Shown here piece after piece: positions 54,786 to 62,395 of a stretch of DNA of 64,000 nt. Origin of the DNA: Pseudotabrizicola formosa (lineage in GTDB: Bacteria > Pseudomonadota > Alphaproteobacteria > Rhodobacterales > Rhodobacteraceae). Each line of letters opens with the position of its first letter. The stretch's first letter is position 1. The notes below the pieces were generated by a model. It ran no database searches. It saw only the letters and a program-made list of their open reading frames with translations, and was not told the DNA's origin. A program made the position numbers and the translations under genes. The DNA is taken from contig NZ_PJOM01000001.1 of NCBI RefSeq assembly GCF_002900965.1, positions 434,001 through 498,000 of the forward strand, in the 5' to 3' direction.

Positions 54786-55100
54786 GGGGCCTCCTTGGCG
54801 ATGGGGGCAGAATAGAACTGTCAGGAAAAAATGACAGTGCCTTGTGGCGGGGGGGGGAGGCGGACAGTCGGGCGGAGGCCGCATGGCAGGCTGACCCCAA
54901 ATCCTGCGGCAATGGACAGGGGCGGGGTGGGGTATGCCTGTTGCAGGCCGGGCGGCCTGCTGTCCTGTGGCCGAAGGGGGCCCCGCTGCGGTGGCGGGGG
55001 CGGCTTTGCCGCTGCGGACCCTGTTTCCGGTGCGTTTGGCTTTGGGCGTTTGGCAGGTCCCTTGGCGCAGCCTCTATGTCCGGGCTGGCCTGCCCCCCGT
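54786..55100. other. 315-bp intergenic region with regulatory dyad and hairpins
   Basis: No credible gene. Besides the PpsR-type site, it holds a strong hairpin, GCAGGCC-(4 nt)-GGCCTGC, around 54943-54960, and smaller GC-rich dyads near 54997 (GCGGC-TTT-GCCGC). These probably end transcription coming from the other side. Confidence 0.5.
54817..54838 (-). promoter_or_regulatory. TGT-N12-ACA dyad, candidate PpsR/CrtJ operator
   Basis: ACTGTCA and TGACAGT form a perfect 7-bp inverted repeat with an 8-bp spacer, containing TGT-N12-ACA, the consensus of the photosynthesis repressor PpsR/CrtJ. It lies 32-53 bases upstream of the BciB-like ATG, over the expected promoter. Binding is inferred from the match. 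Confidence 0.6.
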
Positions 55101-55577
55101 TCAGGGTGCCAGGACCGTCCAGCTGTCGCGGTAGCGGTGTTCTTCGAGGTTTGGGCTGGCACCGATGCGGTCGACCACGGCGAAGAGGCCGGGGGCGTGG
55201 AGCGGGGTCAGCACGCCATGCCAGGTGCCGCGATGCAGATTGATGCCCTGGCTGCCATCGGTCAGGAAGGCGAGGGGGGGCGCATCGGGGCCGGGAGCGA
55301 CGATGACCAGAAACGGATGCGCGGTCATCGGGAGGAAGGCCTGGGAGCCGTCGGGGTGGCGTTCGATCAGGTCAAATGTGTAGGGCAGGGTGCGGGGGGC
55401 GGCCTGGAAGATGGAGATCCCGGCGCGGCCATCGGGCCCGAAATCGAGGGTGGCGCGGTCGTGGTGGCGCTGGCAGAGGCCTGCGTTGATGAGGCGGAAC
55501 TCTCCCGTCGCGTCGAGAATGTCGCCATAGGGGGCGAAGGCCTGGGCGGTGAGGGGGATGGGCGTGATGACCTGCAT
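55101..55577 (-). CDS. allA: Ureidoglycolate lyase
   Basis: Splits (S)-ureidoglycolate into glyoxylate and urea. The 158-residue protein starts MQVITPIPLTAQAFAPYGD and has INAGLCQRHHDRATLDF, SIFQAAPRTLPYTFDLIERHPDGSQAF split by a turn, and INLHRGTWHGVLTPL. The conserved His/Arg set of the AllA cupin-like fold is present. The chosen ATG removes about 75 unconserved residues. It is the final step of the purine set; the product glyoxylate feeds the bhc cycle nearby. Confidence 0.93.
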   Translation of the reverse strand: MQVITPIPLTAQAFAPYGDILDATGEFRLINAGLCQRHHDRATLDFGPDGRAGISIFQAAPRTLPYTFDLIERHPDGSQAFLPMTAHPFLVIVAPGPDAPPLAFLTDGSQGINLHRGTWHGVLTPLHAPGLFAVVDRIGASPNLEEHRYRDSWTVLAP

Positions 55578-55606
55578 CGGGCGTGCCTTTGGGCTGGGGG
55601 CGGAGC

Positions 55607-55661
55607 GGGGGGTTTCACACCCCCCGGACCCCCCGTGGGATATTTGGGAACAGATAATGGG
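55607..55661 (+). repeat. Hairpin-plus-tail repeat, copy 2 (allA spacer)
   Basis: GGGGGG-(7 nt)-CCCCCC hairpin, then GGACCCCCCGTGGGATATTTG and AACAGATAATG. Close to the copy at 49092: same hairpin, same GGATATTT core, same AACAGATAATG tail. It lies between two minus-strand genes, in the opposite orientation to them. Confidence 0.75.
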
Positions 55662-55672
55662 CAGGGGCGGGA

Positions 55673-56515
55673 TTACAGTGCCGGGCCGAAGGCCCCGGGG
55701 CCGCGCAGTCTGGCGTGGCGGTTGACGTCCTTGTAGAGCAGGTAGCGGAAGGGGCCGGGGCCTGCGGCATAGCAGGCCTGCGGGCAATAGGCGCGCAGCC
55801 ACATGAAATCGCCGGCCTCAACCTCGACCCAGTCCTGATTGAGCTTGTAGACCGCCTTGCCCTGCAAGACGTAGAGCCCGTGTTCCATCACATGGGTTTC
55901 CTCGAATGGGATCGTGCCGCCGGGCTGGAAGGTGACGATGTTGACATGGGCATCGTGGCGCAGATCGGCGGGGTCGGCAAAGCGGGTGGTGCCCCAGACC
56001 TGGTTGGTGCCGGGCATGAAGGTGAGGGGCATGTCGCGGTCATTGGTGAGGATGGGATCGGGGGGCGCGATGCCGGGGGCGGGGTCGTAGAGTTTGCGCA
56101 GCCAGTGGAAGCGGGCGGGGCTGCTGCCCGTGGCCAGCAGGGTCCAGGGCATGCCTGCGGGGATGAAAGCGTAGCTGCCGTCTTGCAGGGGGTGGCTTTG
56201 GCCGTCGAGGGTGAGGGTGGCGGTGCCTTCGGTGAAGAACAGCCAGTGTTCGGCGCCTTCCTCGGCGTCGGGGGTATCGGAGCCGCCGCCGGGGGCCACT
56301 TCCATCACATATTGGCTGAAGGTTTCGGAAAACCCGGACATCGGGCGGGCGATCAGCCAGAGGCGGGTGTCGCGCCAGCCGGGCAGGGCGCTGGTGACGA
56401 TGTCGGAAAAGCAGCCCTTGGGGATCACCGCATAGGCGGTGGTGAAGACGGCGCGGCCGGTCATCAGCTGGGTTTGCGGCGGCAGGCCGCCAGGGGGGGC
56501 GTAATACTGGGTCAT
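55673..56515 (-). CDS. (S)-ureidoglycine aminohydrolase
   Basis: Double-cupin Mn-dependent enzyme of 280 residues converting (S)-ureidoglycine to (S)-ureidoglycolate and ammonia. It starts MTQYYAPPGGLPPQTQLMTGR. The first cupin has GAEHWLFFTEGTATL and the second PFEETHVMEHGLYVLQGKAVY, with metal ligands Glu, His, His and Gln in that second block. YLLYKDVNRHARL ends the protein. The start overlaps the stop of the puuE-uraD gene, so the two are co-translated. Confidence 0.93.
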   Translation of the reverse strand: MTQYYAPPGGLPPQTQLMTGRAVFTTAYAVIPKGCFSDIVTSALPGWRDTRLWLIARPMSGFSETFSQYVMEVAPGGGSDTPDAEEGAEHWLFFTEGTATLTLDGQSHPLQDGSYAFIPAGMPWTLLATGSSPARFHWLRKLYDPAPGIAPPDPILTNDRDMPLTFMPGTNQVWGTTRFADPADLRHDAHVNIVTFQPGGTIPFEETHVMEHGLYVLQGKAVYKLNQDWVEVEAGDFMWLRAYCPQACYAAGPGPFRYLLYKDVNRHARLRGPGAFGPAL

Positions 56516-57927
56516 GGCAGGATGTCTTTCAGGCGCAGGGCGGCGATGCGTTCCACCTGGGCGCAGGCGGTGGTGAATTCGGTGGCGGTGTCATTGGCGA
56601 TGCGGGCGTGGAAGGCGGCAAGGATGCTGTCCTTGCTGTGGTCGCGCACGGCGATGATGAAGGGAAAGCCGTGCTTGGCGACATAATCGGTGTTGAGCCG
56701 CTCGAACGCCGCGCGCTCGGCATCGGTGAGCGCATCCAGCGCCGCGCTGGCCTGTTCGGCGGCGGAATCGGGTGTCAGCCGTTTGGCGGCGGCCAGTTTG
56801 CCGGCGAGGTCGGGGTGGGCCCGCAGCACGCCCAGCTTTTCGGCGGGGGTGGCGCTGCGGAACATCCGGGTCAGGGCGGAATGCACCCCGGCGGCGCAGT
56901 CATGCGCGGGGCCAAGTTCGAGGGCATGGGCGCGGTCGGCGATCCAGGGCGAGTGTTCAAAGATGCTGCCGAAGCACGCGGTGAAGCGGGCGCGGCTCAT
57001 CTGGCTGGGGCGTTCAAAGCGCCGGTGTGGGTGGGTTGCGGCCCAATGGCGGGCGATGTCGATGCGGCGGGGGAACCAGACGCCATCGTGGGTTTGTGCG
57101 TAGTCGAGGAAGCGTTGCAGGCCGGCAAATTTTCCGGGGCGGCCGATCAGGCGGTTGTGCAGGCCGATGGAAAACATCTTGGCCCGGCCTGCCTCGCCTT
57201 CGGCATAAAGCACGTCGAAGGTGTCTTTCAGGTATTGGAAGAACTGCTCGCCGGTGATGTAGCCGGGGGCGGTGGCGAAGCGCATGTCGTTTGCTTCCAG
57301 CGTATAGGGGATGACCAGCTGGTCATGGTCGCCGAGCGCCAGCCAATAGGGCAGGTCGTCATCATAGGTGTCGGAGATCCAGGCCAGTTTGCGGGACTCG
57401 GCGGTGAGGCGCACGGTGTTCATCGAACAGCGGCCGGTGTACCAGCCCTGAGGGGGCGCGCCGGTGAGCTCTTCGTGCAGGCGGAAGGAGTCTGCGATCT
57501 GGGCGCGTTCTTCATCTTCGGCCATGTCGCGGTGATCGACCCATTTCAGCCCGTGGCTGGCGATTTCCCAGCCTGCGGCCTGCATGGCGGCCAGCTGTTC
57601 GGGGTTGCGCGCCAGGGCGCTGGTCACGCCGTAGACCGTGACCGGCAGGCCGCGCGCGGTGAACAGGCGGTGCAGGCGCCAGAACCCGGCGCGGGCGCCG
57701 TAGTCATAGATCGACTCCATGTTCCAATGCCGCTGGCCCGGCCATGGCGCGGCCCCGGCGATGTCGGACAGGAAGGCCTCGGACTGGGCATCACCGTGCA
57801 GCAGGTTGTTCTCGCCGCCCTCTTCGTAGTTGAGCACGAGGGAGATGGCGATCTTGGCGCCACCCGGCCACCCGGCATCAGGGGCGTCGGGGCCGTGGCC
57901 ACGGAAATCTCGGGGGTAGCGGGTCAC
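56512..57927 (-). CDS. puuE: Allantoinase (PuuE) fused to OHCU decarboxylase (UraD)
   Basis: Fusion of two purine-ring enzymes in 471 residues. Residues 1-310 are a PuuE allantoinase of the polysaccharide-deacetylase fold, metal-independent: YPRDFRGHGPDAPDAGWPGG, LVLNYEEGGENNLLHGD, EIASHGLKWVDH and WYTGRCSMNTVRL. Residues about 315-471 are UraD, OHCU decarboxylase, with FGSIFEHSPWIADRA, LGVLRAHPDLAGKLA and RLNTDYVAKHGFPFIIAV. One chain thus makes (S)-allantoin and then allantoate. It opens the operon with the ureidoglycine aminohydrolase and allA. Confidence 0.94.
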   Translation of the reverse strand: MTRYPRDFRGHGPDAPDAGWPGGAKIAISLVLNYEEGGENNLLHGDAQSEAFLSDIAGAAPWPGQRHWNMESIYDYGARAGFWRLHRLFTARGLPVTVYGVTSALARNPEQLAAMQAAGWEIASHGLKWVDHRDMAEDEERAQIADSFRLHEELTGAPPQGWYTGRCSMNTVRLTAESRKLAWISDTYDDDLPYWLALGDHDQLVIPYTLEANDMRFATAPGYITGEQFFQYLKDTFDVLYAEGEAGRAKMFSIGLHNRLIGRPGKFAGLQRFLDYAQTHDGVWFPRRIDIARHWAATHPHRRFERPSQMSRARFTACFGSIFEHSPWIADRAHALELGPAHDCAAGVHSALTRMFRSATPAEKLGVLRAHPDLAGKLAAAKRLTPDSAAEQASAALDALTDAERAAFERLNTDYVAKHGFPFIIAVRDHSKDSILAAFHARIANDTATEFTTACAQVERIAALRLKDILP

Positions 57928-58082
57928 CGGGACACCTCACTTTCAGGTATTGCGGAAGGATAGACGCGAATTCTGCGCTGGTTTATCAAGAAATTCGAGA
58001 AAGACATATTGGGTGCACAGGCTGTCGTATCGGGGCGCGTTTCGTGCTGTGATGCAAGCCGGATCACAGGAAGGACCACAGG

Positions 58083-58436
58083 ATGGGACGGCTTTCGACG
58101 CATGTGCTGGATACGGCGCTGGGCAAACCGGCGGCGGGCGTGAAAATCCGGCTGTACCGGGTGAGCGGCACCTCATCCGAGCAGATTGCCGAGGTTGTGA
58201 CCAATGGTGATGGCCGCACCGATGCGCCGCTGTTGACTGGGGATGGCTTGACAGCGGGCACCTATGAGCTGGTGTTCCTTGCGGGCGATTACCTGCGCCA
58301 GACCGGGCAGGCGACGGGTGAGGTGTTGTTTTTGAACGAAATTCCGATCCGCTTTGGCGTGCCGGATGCAGGGCAGCATTATCATGTGCCACTGCTGATT
58401 TCGCCCTTTGCCTATTCCACCTATCGCGGCAGTTGA
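58083..58436 (+). CDS. hiuH: 5-hydroxyisourate hydrolase
   Basis: Transthyretin-like HIU hydrolase, 117 residues, converting 5-hydroxyisourate to OHCU. Family signatures are LSTHVLDTALGKPAAGV near the start and the C-terminal YRGS, plus HYHVPLLISPFAYSTY. It lies divergent from puuE-uraD over a 155-bp intergenic region that probably holds both promoters. It acts on the product of PuuD (61 kb). Confidence 0.96.
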   Translation: MGRLSTHVLDTALGKPAAGVKIRLYRVSGTSSEQIAEVVTNGDGRTDAPLLTGDGLTAGTYELVFLAGDYLRQTGQATGEVLFLNEIPIRFGVPDAGQHYHVPLLISPFAYSTYRGS

Positions 58437-58522
58437 CCGGGGGGCGCAAAACCTGACCTTGCACTGCGCGCCGGAAAGCTATTCTGTCTTGCCACAACGA
58501 TAGCACTTTTCTGGAGAGTGAC

Positions 58523-59989
58523 ATGTTCAGGACCAATGTTTTGATGACGGCGCCGGTGATGGCGATTTTGATGTGTGGCACGGCGCAGGCTGCGTTGACG
58601 GCGGATCAGGTCTGGGCCGACCTGCAGGCGGCGGCCACCGAGGGCGGGATGAAGATCAGCGCGGCGACGGAAGTGGCAGGCGATGGCGAGCTGACGCTGA
58701 ATGGTGTGAGCATCACCCCCGATGGCAAGCCCGCGATTGCCACGATTTCCGAAGTGTCGATCGTCGAGCAGGAGGATGGCAGCGTGGCCTTCTTCCCCGG
58801 CGAGATCCGGTTGGAGAACACCGGGCCGGGCAAGGTTGCGATCACGCATGAAGAGCTGTCGATCAGCGCGTTCGAGGATGCGGGCGGGCTGGGCTATGGC
58901 ATGGACGCAGACAGCCTGTCGGTTGCGGTCAATGTCGTCGAGGGCGCGAACATGTTTGACGGCACCTTTGATCTGACCGCGGTTTCGGGGCGCTATACGC
59001 GCGGCTTGGAGGCGCTGGGGATGGAGATGTCGGCGGACCAGCTGCTGTACAACATCACGCAGAAAGACCCGTCGCTGGGCATCGACTCGGTGAACAGCAG
59101 CGATACGGCCGATCTGGTGCTGACCGGTGAGCTGACCCTGCCCGAAGGCATCAACCTGATGTCTTTGCAGGACACGCCTTCGTTCATCGCGGCGGTGCGC
59201 GCGGGGCTTGGCCTCAGCTTTGAAGCGACGCAGGGCGTATCGACCGGCGACATGGTCGAGAACAACCCGATGATGCCGGTGAGCGTGGCGTTTTCAGCGG
59301 CACCGGGGACCACCTCGGTGAAGGCGGGTGCCGATGGGGTGGATATTTCGACCACTGTCGAAGGATTTGACGTGACCCTGCGTCCGCCGATGATGCCGAT
59401 GCCGGTCGAGGCCACGAGCGGCACCTTTGGCCTTGGGCTGAGCCTGCCGGTGGTGGCGACCGAGGAGGCGGGCGCCTATGGCCTGCAGCTGACGATGGAA
59501 AATCTGGTGCTGGATGATGCGGCCTGGGGCATGATCGACGCGGGCAATGTGCTGGAGCATGGGCCGCTGGATGTGGCGCTGGATCTGGGCGGTACGGTCA
59601 AGGTCGATGTGCTGGACCTGATGCAGGCGGGCGAAACCGGTGCGCCGCCGAACACCACGCCGGAGCTGCTGACGCTGGATATCCGCACGCTGGCGGTTCA
59701 GGCGCTTGGGGCCGTGGCCAATGCGACAGGGGCCTTTACCTTTGACAATTCGATGGTGGCCATGGGCGGGCCGCCGATGCCGGTGGGCACTGCCGATGTG
59801 CGGCTGGAAGGCGGCAACAAGGTGATCGACGGGTTGATCGCCATGGGGGTGATCACGCAGGAGGATGCGATGGGCGCGCGCATGATGATGGCGATGTTCG
59901 GCCAGCCTGCGGGTGACGATGTGCTGACCTCGAAGATCGAGGCGCGCGAGGGCGGGTCGATCTTTGTGAACGGCCAGCAGATTCAATAA
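58523..59989 (+). CDS. DUF2125 exported protein
   Basis: A 488-residue secreted or periplasmic protein with a signal peptide of about 23 residues (MFRTNVLMTAPVMAILMCG, cleavage after AQA). The mature part is strand-rich with many Gly, Asp and Met residues, as in the DUF2125 family, and has repeated LENTGPG and SLSVAVNVVEG-like strands suggesting a beta-helix or lipid-transfer-like fold. Function unknown. It follows hiuH by 86 bases but is not a known purine gene. Confidence 0.82.
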   Translation: MFRTNVLMTAPVMAILMCGTAQAALTADQVWADLQAAATEGGMKISAATEVAGDGELTLNGVSITPDGKPAIATISEVSIVEQEDGSVAFFPGEIRLENTGPGKVAITHEELSISAFEDAGGLGYGMDADSLSVAVNVVEGANMFDGTFDLTAVSGRYTRGLEALGMEMSADQLLYNITQKDPSLGIDSVNSSDTADLVLTGELTLPEGINLMSLQDTPSFIAAVRAGLGLSFEATQGVSTGDMVENNPMMPVSVAFSAAPGTTSVKAGADGVDISTTVEGFDVTLRPPMMPMPVEATSGTFGLGLSLPVVATEEAGAYGLQLTMENLVLDDAAWGMIDAGNVLEHGPLDVALDLGGTVKVDVLDLMQAGETGAPPNTTPELLTLDIRTLAVQALGAVANATGAFTFDNSMVAMGGPPMPVGTADVRLEGGNKVIDGLIAMGVITQEDAMGARMMMAMFGQPAGDDVLTSKIEAREGGSIFVNGQQIQ

Positions 59990-60012
59990 GCGGACCGGGT
60001 CTGCCTGACCTG

Positions 60013-60990
60013 TCAGACGCCCGCGCCATCCCCGGTGCGGGCGTCTTGCGGTGCAGCCTCCGGCGGTGTGTCTGGGCCATCGGTGGCGCGCCGCAGTTCT
60101 TCCTTGATCTTTGCCGCCATGTAATCGGTGAAGATCCGCACCTTGGGGTCTTTCAACCGGCGGTGCTGGCTGAGGCTGGACAGTTGCACCGGGATGGGGG
60201 GCGTGGCCACTGCCACGGGTCGCAGGGTGCCCGCGCGCAGATGGTCGGCCACTTCGAACCGGGGTTTGAGGACAATGCCGCGCCCGGCAAGCGCCCATTG
60301 CGTCAGCACATCGCCATCATCGGATTCATAGGGGCCGGTGATTTCGAACCGGCGCGGGCCGTCCGGGGTGATCAGGGTCCATTGGAACTCTTTCGCGCCC
60401 GGATAGCGCAGGTTCAGGCAATCATGCCGGTCGCGCAGCAGGGCCGCCCCGTCCTCGGGCATGCCGCGCCGCGCGATATAGGCGGGGGCGGCGCAGAGCA
60501 CCCGCTGACAATCGGCGATCAGCCGGACCTTGAGTGTGCTGTCATCAAGGATGCCAAGGTGGAAGGCCACGTCGATGCCTTCGCTGACCACATCAACCCC
60601 GCGGTCCGACAGGCGCAGGCGCACGTCGATCTGCGGGTAGAGATCCTTGAAGGGCGGCACATGGGGGGCGATGAAGCGCCGCCCGATGCCAAGCGGGGCC
60701 GCGACAAAGATGGTGCCGCGCGGGTTTTGCGTGACATCCATCACGGCGGATTCGGCATCCTCGATCGCTTCGAGGATGCGGATGGCACCGTCATAGAAGA
60801 TGCGGCCGTTTTCGGTGGGTTGCAGGCTGCGGGTGGTGCGGTTGAACAGGCGCACGCCCAGATGCTTTTCGAGGTCCGAGATCCGGGCCGAGGCCACGGC
60901 GGGCGAGGTGCGCTGATCGCGGGCCGCCGCACTCATGCTGCTCAATTCATAGACGCGGACAAACATGCGGATGGTGTTGACGTAGGACAT
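60013..60990 (-). CDS. LysR family regulator, probably of purine catabolism
   Basis: LysR-type regulator of 325 residues, divergent from puuD. The winged HTH is in MFVRVYELSSMSAAARDQRT, SPAVASARISDLEKHLGVRL and FNRTTRSLQPTENG. The effector domain starts near residue 90 (GTIFVAAPLGIGRRFIAPHV). The ATG at 60990 gives the standard MSYVNTIRMF start; another ATG five codons upstream is possible. A T-N11-A dyad lies between it and puuD. Urate or a metabolite is a plausible effector, but not shown. Confidence 0.88.
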   Translation of the reverse strand: MSYVNTIRMFVRVYELSSMSAAARDQRTSPAVASARISDLEKHLGVRLFNRTTRSLQPTENGRIFYDGAIRILEAIEDAESAVMDVTQNPRGTIFVAAPLGIGRRFIAPHVPPFKDLYPQIDVRLRLSDRGVDVVSEGIDVAFHLGILDDSTLKVRLIADCQRVLCAAPAYIARRGMPEDGAALLRDRHDCLNLRYPGAKEFQWTLITPDGPRRFEITGPYESDDGDVLTQWALAGRGIVLKPRFEVADHLRAGTLRPVAVATPPIPVQLSSLSQHRRLKDPKVRIFTDYMAAKIKEELRRATDGPDTPPEAAPQDARTGDGAGV

Positions 60991-61055
60991 CTGGGCATAT
61001 CCCATTATACGGACGTATTTGAAAGTGATGCGGTATTTCGCAGGATTAACAGAAG

Positions 61056-61070
61056 ATACCGGCTTGGTAT
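61056..61070. promoter_or_regulatory. LysR-type T-N11-A dyad upstream of puuD
   Basis: ATACC-GGCTT-GGTAT, a perfect 5-bp inverted repeat with the T-N11-A spacing of LysR boxes. It lies 36 bases before the puuD ATG and 66 bases before the divergent LysR gene. Confidence 0.6.
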
Positions 61071-61105
61071 AGCGTTTGCGCCAAGGACAGGCAGGAGGGC
61101 GTGCG

Positions 61106-62344
61106 ATGTATGATCTGGCGGTGATGTGGGAATGGGTCGAGATCGGCGTGCGCTGGCTGCATGTGATCACGGCCATCGCCTGGATCGGGTCGTCGTTCTA
61201 TTTCGTGGCGCTGGACCTTGGCTTGCGCAAGACCCCCAGCCTGCCGCCGCTGGCGCATGGCGAGGAGTGGCAGGTGCATGGCGGGGGGTTCTACCATATC
61301 CAGAAATATCTGGTGGCCCCCGAGATGATGCCCGAGCATCTGACATGGTTCAAATGGGAGGCCTATGCGACCTGGCTTTCGGGCTTTGCCATGCTGGTGC
61401 TGGTCTATTATCTGGGGGCAGAACTGTTTCTGATCGACCCCACCGTGATGGATCTGGCGGTGTGGCAGGCGATCGGCATTTCGCTCGCGTCGCTGGCCTT
61501 TGGCTGGCTGGCCTATAACACGCTGTGCCGGCTGTTCGTGAATGCGGATCAGACGGTGCTGATGGTGGCGCTGTTCGGGGTGCTGGTGGGGATGTCGTGG
61601 TTTTACACGCAAGTGTTTTCGGGCCGCGCGGCGCTTTTGCATCTGGGGGCGTTCACCGCCACGATCATGAGTGCGAATGTGTTCATGGTGATCATGCCCA
61701 ATCAGCGCATTGTGGTGGCCGATCTGAAGGCGGGGCGCAAGCCGGACCCGAAATACGGCAAGATCGCCAAGCAGCGCAGCACGCATAACAATTACCTGAC
61801 GCTGCCGGTGATCTTCCTGATGCTGTCGAACCATTATCCGCTGGTGTTTGCCACCGAGTATAACTGGATCATCGCGTCACTGGTGTTCCTGATGGGGGTG
61901 ACGATCCGGCATTGGTTCAACACCAAGCACGCGCGCAAGGGCAACCCGCACTGGACCTGGGGGCTGACGGCGATCCTGTTCCTGCTGATCGCCTGGCTGT
62001 CCACCGCGCCCTTGCGCACGGTGCCGGAGCCCGAGACTGCGCTGTCCGGGGCGGCCTTGCAGCACGCGGCGGCGGATGGTTTTGAAGATGTGGTGGGCAT
62101 CGTGCAGGGCCGTTGCAGCATGTGCCACGCGGCAGAGCCGTCTTGGGAGGGCATGGTCTGGCCGCCCAAGGGCGTGGTGCTGGAGACGCCTGCCCAGATC
62201 GCGCAAGAGGCGCGGCGGATCTATCTGCAATCGGGGGTCAGCCATGCGATGCCGCCGGGCAACCTGAGCTATATGGAGCCGGAAGAACGGCTTGCCATCC
62301 TCCGCTGGTTCCGCGCCGCGGACTTGGGCGGGGTAGAGGGGTGA
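61106..62344 (+). CDS. puuD: Membrane urate hydroxylase with cytochrome c domain (PuuD)
   Basis: PuuD-type urate oxidase of 412 residues that oxidises urate to 5-hydroxyisourate and passes electrons to the respiratory chain. About eight membrane helices (WLHVITAIAWIGSSFYFVAL, VWQAIGISLASLAFGWLAY, LPVILMLSNH-like helix) are followed by a periplasmic cytochrome c domain with the CSMCH heme motif around residue 336 and Met ligand in HAMPPGN. The ATG follows CAGGAGGG. This replaces the soluble uricase in many proteobacteria. Confidence 0.95.
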   Translation: MYDLAVMWEWVEIGVRWLHVITAIAWIGSSFYFVALDLGLRKTPSLPPLAHGEEWQVHGGGFYHIQKYLVAPEMMPEHLTWFKWEAYATWLSGFAMLVLVYYLGAELFLIDPTVMDLAVWQAIGISLASLAFGWLAYNTLCRLFVNADQTVLMVALFGVLVGMSWFYTQVFSGRAALLHLGAFTATIMSANVFMVIMPNQRIVVADLKAGRKPDPKYGKIAKQRSTHNNYLTLPVIFLMLSNHYPLVFATEYNWIIASLVFLMGVTIRHWFNTKHARKGNPHWTWGLTAILFLLIAWLSTAPLRTVPEPETALSGAALQHAAADGFEDVVGIVQGRCSMCHAAEPSWEGMVWPPKGVVLETPAQIAQEARRIYLQSGVSHAMPPGNLSYMEPEERLAILRWFRAADLGGVEG

Positions 62345-62350
62345 CAGGCA

Positions 62351-62377
62351 AACGGGCCGGGATGATCCCGGCCCGTT
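62351..62377. terminator. Strong bidirectional terminator between puuD and znuA
   Basis: AACGGGCCGGGAT and ATCCCGGCCCGTT form a perfect 13-bp inverted repeat around one G, between two convergent stops. A TTT follows on the plus strand. Confidence 0.8.
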
Positions 62378-62395
62378 GCGTTTGACAGGGCCGGA

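Noticed and set aside
53619-54815. 398-residue plus-strand frame opposite the BciB-like gene
   Set aside because: Gly/Ala-rich shadow; the minus-strand protein has iron-sulfur Cys motifs and a good ribosome-binding site.
56608-57963. 451-residue plus-strand frame opposite puuE-uraD
   Set aside because: Shadow frame; the minus-strand product has two complete enzyme domains.
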